The translations under genes were made by a program, and so were the position numbers. From assembly GCF_022965805.1 (NCBI RefSeq), contig NC_133105.1, positions 31,996,447 through 32,060,446 on the forward strand: DNA of 64,000 bases. The letters run 5' to 3'. The DNA comes from Primulina eburnea. Its lineage: Eukaryota > Streptophyta > Magnoliopsida > Lamiales > Gesneriaceae. The notes under the pieces were generated by a model. The model saw only the letters and a program-made list of their open reading frames with translations. It ran no database searches and was not told where the DNA came from. Positions 59,389 to 64,000 of this stretch are shown in pieces (position 1 is the stretch's first letter; every line of letters begins with the position of its first letter).

Positions 59389-62300
59389 CTAGAGCCAACT
59401 ACCCATATACTTCAGACCCATTGATTCGCGATGCTTCTCGAATGATGGTCCTGGTAAAGGCTTAGTTAGTGGATCAACAACATTATCTGCGGAGCCGACT
59501 TTGTCAATCGTGACATCTCCTCTTTCCACGATCTCTCTGAGGATGTGGTACTTTCTCAATACGTGTTTGGACTTCTGATGAGACCTTGGCTCCTTCGCCT
59601 GAGCTATGGCTCCCGTGTTGTCGCACATCACCGGGATAGGAGCAACTCCATTTGGAATGACGCCCAACTCTTGGACGAAATTCGTAATCCAAACAGCCTC
59701 CTTTGCTGCAGCTGATGCAGCAATGTATTCTGCCTCAGTGGTGGAATCCGCAGTACTGTCTTGCTTGGAACTCTTCCAAGAGACAGCACCACCATTGAGC
59801 ATGAATATGAATCCGGAGGTTGACTTCGAGTCATCAACATCGCTTTGGAAGCTAGAGTCGGTATAGCCTTCTAATTTCAGTTCTCCACCCCCATAGACCA
59901 AGAACAACTTATTGGCCCTTCTCAAATACTTGAGGATGTCTTTCACAGCTTTCCAGTGTGGAAGACCAGGGTTGGATTGATATCTACTCACTACACTTAG
60001 TACAAATGCCACGTCAGGACGTGTAGATATCATCCCATACATGATACTACCAATAGCCGAAGCATACGGAATTCGTGTCATCGCCGCTATCTCTGCATCA
60101 GTCTTGGGAGACATAGACTTGGATAGGGACACGCCATGACACATTGGTAGATGTCCTCTCTTGGACTCATCCATCGAGAACCGCTTCACGATGGTAACAA
60201 TGTATGTGGAATGGGTGAGACCAAGCAATCTTCTTGATCTATCTCTATAGATCTGTATTCCCAATACAAAAGATGCTTCACCCAAGTCCTGCATTGAGAA
60301 CTTACTTGCTAACCATATCTTTGTTGATTGCAACATTCCTACATCATTCCCAATGAGTATAATGTCATCAACATAAAGAACAAGGAATGTCACAGCTCTC
60401 CCACTGACCTTCTTATACACAGGGTTCCTCAGGATTCTTAGTAAAACCAAACTCTTTGATTGTACTATCGAATCTGTTGTTCCAACTCCTCGATGCCTGC
60501 TTAAGACCATAAATAGATCTTTGAAGTTTGCATACCATATGCTCACTTCCGATAGATGTAAACCCCTCAGGTTGAGACATGTAAATTTCTTCCTTAATAT
60601 CCCCATTAAGGAAGGCTGTCTTCACATCCATCTGCCATATCTCATAGTCATACCATGCAGCTATGGCTAGCAATATCCTAATGGACTTGAACATCGCAAC
60701 TGGAGAAAAGGTTTCCTCATAGTCAACACCTTGCCTTTGAGTATACCCTTTTGCTACTAATCGCGCCTTGAAGGTCAATACCTTCCCATCCGCCCCAAGT
60801 TTCCTCTTGTAAATCCATTTACACCCTATGGGAACAGTTCCCTCAGGTGGATCCACAAGATTCCACACTTGGTTTGAATGCATGGAATTCATCTCAGATT
60901 CCATTGCTTCAAGCCACTTGGATGAATCGGCATCCGATAACGCTTCCTTGAAGGTCCTTGGATCACATCCAAGATTAGGCTCATCATGGCCCTCTTCAAG
61001 AAGCAGACCATACCTCATAGGTGGTCTTGAGATCCTCTCGGATCTTCTAGGAGCTTGTATCTCCTCACTTAGCTCATTGGGTGTGGGTTCTACAACTGTG
61101 GGTGTCTCTCGAACCTCTTCGAGTTCTATCATCTCGCCCTTTCTATCCAATAGAAATTCCTTTTCCAAAAAGGTTGCATTCCTAGAAACAAACACCTTTG
61201 TTTCTTGGGGATGATAGAAATAATATCCAATGGAATTCCTTGGATATCCCACAAAGTAGCATAAAATGGATCGACTATCCAATTTATCTCCCACTGTCTG
61301 CTTCACATAAGCAGAAAACCCCCATATTCTAAGATAAGAATACTTGGGAGGCTTACCCATCCATATCTCATATGGAGTCTTGTCAACTGCCTTTGTATGG
61401 ACATTGTTCAACAACAGTGCCGCTGTCTCAAGCGCATATCCCCAAAAAGATGGCGGCAACTCCGTGAACCCCATCATAGACCGTACCATGTCCATCAAAG
61501 TCCGGTTACGACGCTCCGAAACACCATTCAACTGTGGTGTAGCGAGCGGAGTCCACTGCGAGAGAATCCCATTCTCTCTAAGATACTCTTGGAACTCGGC
61601 ACTCAAGTACTCACTACCTCGATCCGATCGAAGTGTCTTGATGCTTCGTCCCAATTGCTTCTCTACTTCACTTCTGAATTCTTTGAACCTTTCAAAGGCT
61701 TCAGACTTGTATTTCATCAAATACACATACCCATACCTCGAAAAGTCATCGGTAAAGGTGATGAAGTAGGAATGTCCATGCTTAGTGGTGATGCTAAGTG
61801 GACCGCACACATCGGTATGGATCAAATCCAATAACCCTTTGGCTCGCTCCGCATGGCCCTTAAAGGGAATTTTGGTCATCTTTCCTTTTAGACAGGATTC
61901 ACAAGTCGTGAGAGCATTAATATCAGACATATCAAACATGCCAACTCCCACTAGCTTGTTCATCCTTCTTAGGGAAATATGACCTAATCGAGCATGCCAA
62001 AATTGTGCCGAATTAAGAGTATCTTGTTTGCGCTTATTTGTTGTTGTTATCGTTTGGACATTGTTAAGTGGAATATCTTTTAATTTTAAGGTGTAGAGAT
62101 TGTTTTCAAGTTCACCGGTACCAACTAAACATTCATTCTTTTAAATATTGCAAACACCTTTGCCAAATAAACAAGAAAATCCATCAATATCAAGCATAGG
62201 AATGGAAATAATGTTTTTAATCAAGCCTGGTACAAATAAAACATCTCTCAAAACCAACTTAAAATCATTGTTCAAAAGCAAGTAAACATCTCCTACGGCT

Positions 62301-63319
62301 TTGGCAGCAACTCTTGCTCCATTGCCCATCCTCAAGAAGGTCTCACCCTGTCGGAGCCTCCTACTTCTTCCCATCACCTGCAAATCATTACAGAGATGTG
62401 AGCCACAGCCGGTATCCAATACCCAAGAAGTAGAATTAATCGAGATATTTACTTCAATATAGAACATACCTTTGCCAGAACCCTTCTGCGCAAGATATTC
62501 CCTGCAGTTACGCCTCCAATGTCCAGGCTTCTTGCAGTGATGACAGATGTCAACTGTCTTCTCAGCCTTGGCTGGCGCGGCTGCCACTATGGGACTCGGA
62601 GTCTGCCTCTTCAAGGGCACGCTCTTCTTGGGGCGCTGGAAAGAACGCTTCTTTCCCTTCCCAGGTGGACCGGTCTTCGTGCCAGATGAAAATCCCACAT
62701 AAAGAACCGACTTCTCCTTTTTGATAGTGGACTCAAAGGTCACAAGCATGTTCACCAACTCTTCAAGGCTGGGCTCGAGCTTGTTCATATTGAAGTTCAC
62801 GACAAAAGGATCGAAAGAGCTAGGCAGTGACAACAGCAACACATCCGTGGTCAACTCCGATGGCAAGATCAAATCCATGCCAACGAGCTTGTCCACGAGC
62901 CCAATCAACTTTAGGCCATGCTCATGGACCGAAGTCCCATCTCGCATGCGTAAAGTGATGAGCCCCTTTACTGTGGCATGCCTCAAAGGCCGAGTCTGCT
63001 CACCGAAGAGCTCCTTGAGGTGCATATGAATGTCAGCAGCATTCTTAGCATCCTCGAATCGCCTCTGCAGCTCATCGTTCATCGAAGCCTGCATATAACA
63101 CCTCGCCTTCAAGTCATGGTCGCACCAATCCTTGTAGGTCTGCAATTCCTCAGGAGTGCAGCTGGTCGGAGCCTCAGCAGGGGGCGACTCAGTCAGTGTG
63201 TATGCAATTTTCTCCGAGTTCAAGACAATCTTTAGATTTCTTAGCCAAGTGATATAGTTAGGTCCGGTTAGAACGTGTTTTTCTAGAATAACGGAAAACG
63301 GGTTGCGAATTGATGACAT
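59389..63319 (-). pseudogene. Copia 4 gag-pol polyprotein with one stop and one frameshift
   Basis: ATG at 63319 (MSSIRNPFSVILEK). Domains in order: gag, knuckle CHHCKKPGHWRRNC near 62545, protease LDTGCGSHL near 62415, integrase HTDVCGPLS near 61815, RVT_2, RNase H GYTDSSF near 59860. This is the least damaged Copia copy. Lesions seen: TAC to TAA at 62141-62143 and a 2-bp deletion near 60418. In integrase RSDRGSEY replaces RSDRGGEY; the catalytic Asp is kept. The frame is otherwise continuous to the TAG at 59389-59391. It lacks the gag deletion shared by Copia 1 and 2. Confidence 0.94.
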
Positions 63320-64000
63320 TGTCAAAGATTTGTACTGAAAAGTAAAACAGATAAATGTTAATGACTATTTTAAAATATTTAATAAGATATAAAGTTTGGA
63401 CTTTTACTTTATAAATTATCGCTCCCACTGTTTTGACATTTTCACTACCCTCTAGTGAAAACGGGAAACACTTTCCTCAGTAGGTACGTAAGGTCCAATT
63501 AGCGAATTGTGATCCCGAATAATATCGGCCAATCACAATTCCTAAAAGGTAGTTTCCAATTGCACCGCTATGCAACCCTCTACGTATATTTTTGTCTCAC
63601 GTTTGATTAGGACCCAATAATATGACGTCGTTCATCTTCACGTGTCAAGCCTAACCCATCGATATTGAACCTTAATGGACGGTCGCCATGAGTTCCCTCA
63701 ATAATATGAGCCGAAATCATGGGAGTTCCACGTAGTTCACATCACTATGTCAATGGATGTCACAGCTTTCCGGCACCCAGGGCCCCCTCAATAATATGAG
63801 CCGAGCCCCGAGTACGGGTAGCGTTCATCATGCATCCATTGTCGTTGGAAGACAAGGAAATTATAAACAAATTTATAATTCCCCTTTTCGGACTTGATAT
63901 TAATTTTGAATCTTATTCAAAATGAGGGTTTTTAATTTTGAAAGGTCTCACCATTAATTTTATTTTAAAAGCTCGCCATGTTTGATCGTATGTTTGCCGG
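63320..64000 (-). other. Leader of Copia 4 (partial)
   Basis: Same leader as at 546-2347, reversed, including the acceptor-like CAG near 63337 and the CTCAATAATATGAGCC repeats near 63700 and 63790. No coding sequence. The PBS and 5' LTR lie beyond the window. Confidence 0.8.

Larger units (their letters stand above)
55153..64000 (-). mobile_element. Copia element 4, truncated by the window end
   Basis: On the minus strand: leader from the window end to 63320, gag-pol 63319-59389, polypurine tract 59375-59387, 3' LTR 55153-59374. The LTR is 2073 bp after removing the solo Gypsy LTR and one TSD copy, the same length as LTR 3 of the tandem. Its LTR and gag resemble Copia 1 and 2 more than Copia 3. 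The 5' LTR should start roughly 1.1 kb past the window. Confidence 0.93.

Overview
The window is intergenic DNA from a flowering plant, probably a eudicot, and is built almost entirely of LTR retrotransposons inserted into one another. I find no host gene, rRNA, tRNA gene or CRISPR array. The plant origin follows from the Ty1/Copia and Ty3/Gypsy protein domains, primer-binding sites matching plant initiator-Met and Asp tRNAs, kilobase-scale LTRs and 5-bp target-site duplications (TSDs). No gag-pol reading frame is intact; the longest clean frame is the 310-codon gag of a pol-less element.

Layout. 1-16226: two Copia elements (+) in tandem, LTR-internal-LTR-internal-LTR, sharing the middle LTR and at least one disabling gag mutation. 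16227-19244: 5' end of an Athila/Tat-like Gypsy element (-), broken by the Copia tandem. 19245-19450 and 27304-31940: a satellite-like array of ~364-bp units made from one fragment of a Gypsy integrase gene, with inverted segments. 19451-27298: a complete gag-only Gypsy element (-) with 2112-bp LTRs, TSD CATGG and a decayed pol relic. 31941-33255 and 33256-34624: 5' parts of two related Gypsy LTRs (A, B), each cut by the next insertion. 34625-55152: Gypsy chromovirus C (+) with gag, protease, RT, RNase H, integrase and a chromodomain. It is interrupted by Copia element 3 (-, 41237-53830, TSD GTCAC), whose own LTR carries a 2705-bp near-perfect palindrome made of two inverted LTR copies (41975-44679, TSD ACTAG). 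55153-64000: Copia element 4 (-), running off the window, with a solo Gypsy LTR (55976-58119, TSD TACAT) in its LTR.

Nesting gives an order of events: integrase array, then A, B, C, then Copia 3 and 4, then the palindrome and the solo LTR. The most unusual signal is that the Gypsy LTRs of several families carry clusters of short GC-rich palindromes. In five of them the cluster ends about 42-50 bp before a TATA box. The palindrome sequence differs between LTRs whose downstream sequence is homologous, yet is shared between two unrelated lineages (Athila-like and chromovirus-like). All positions, lengths and identities were read by eye.
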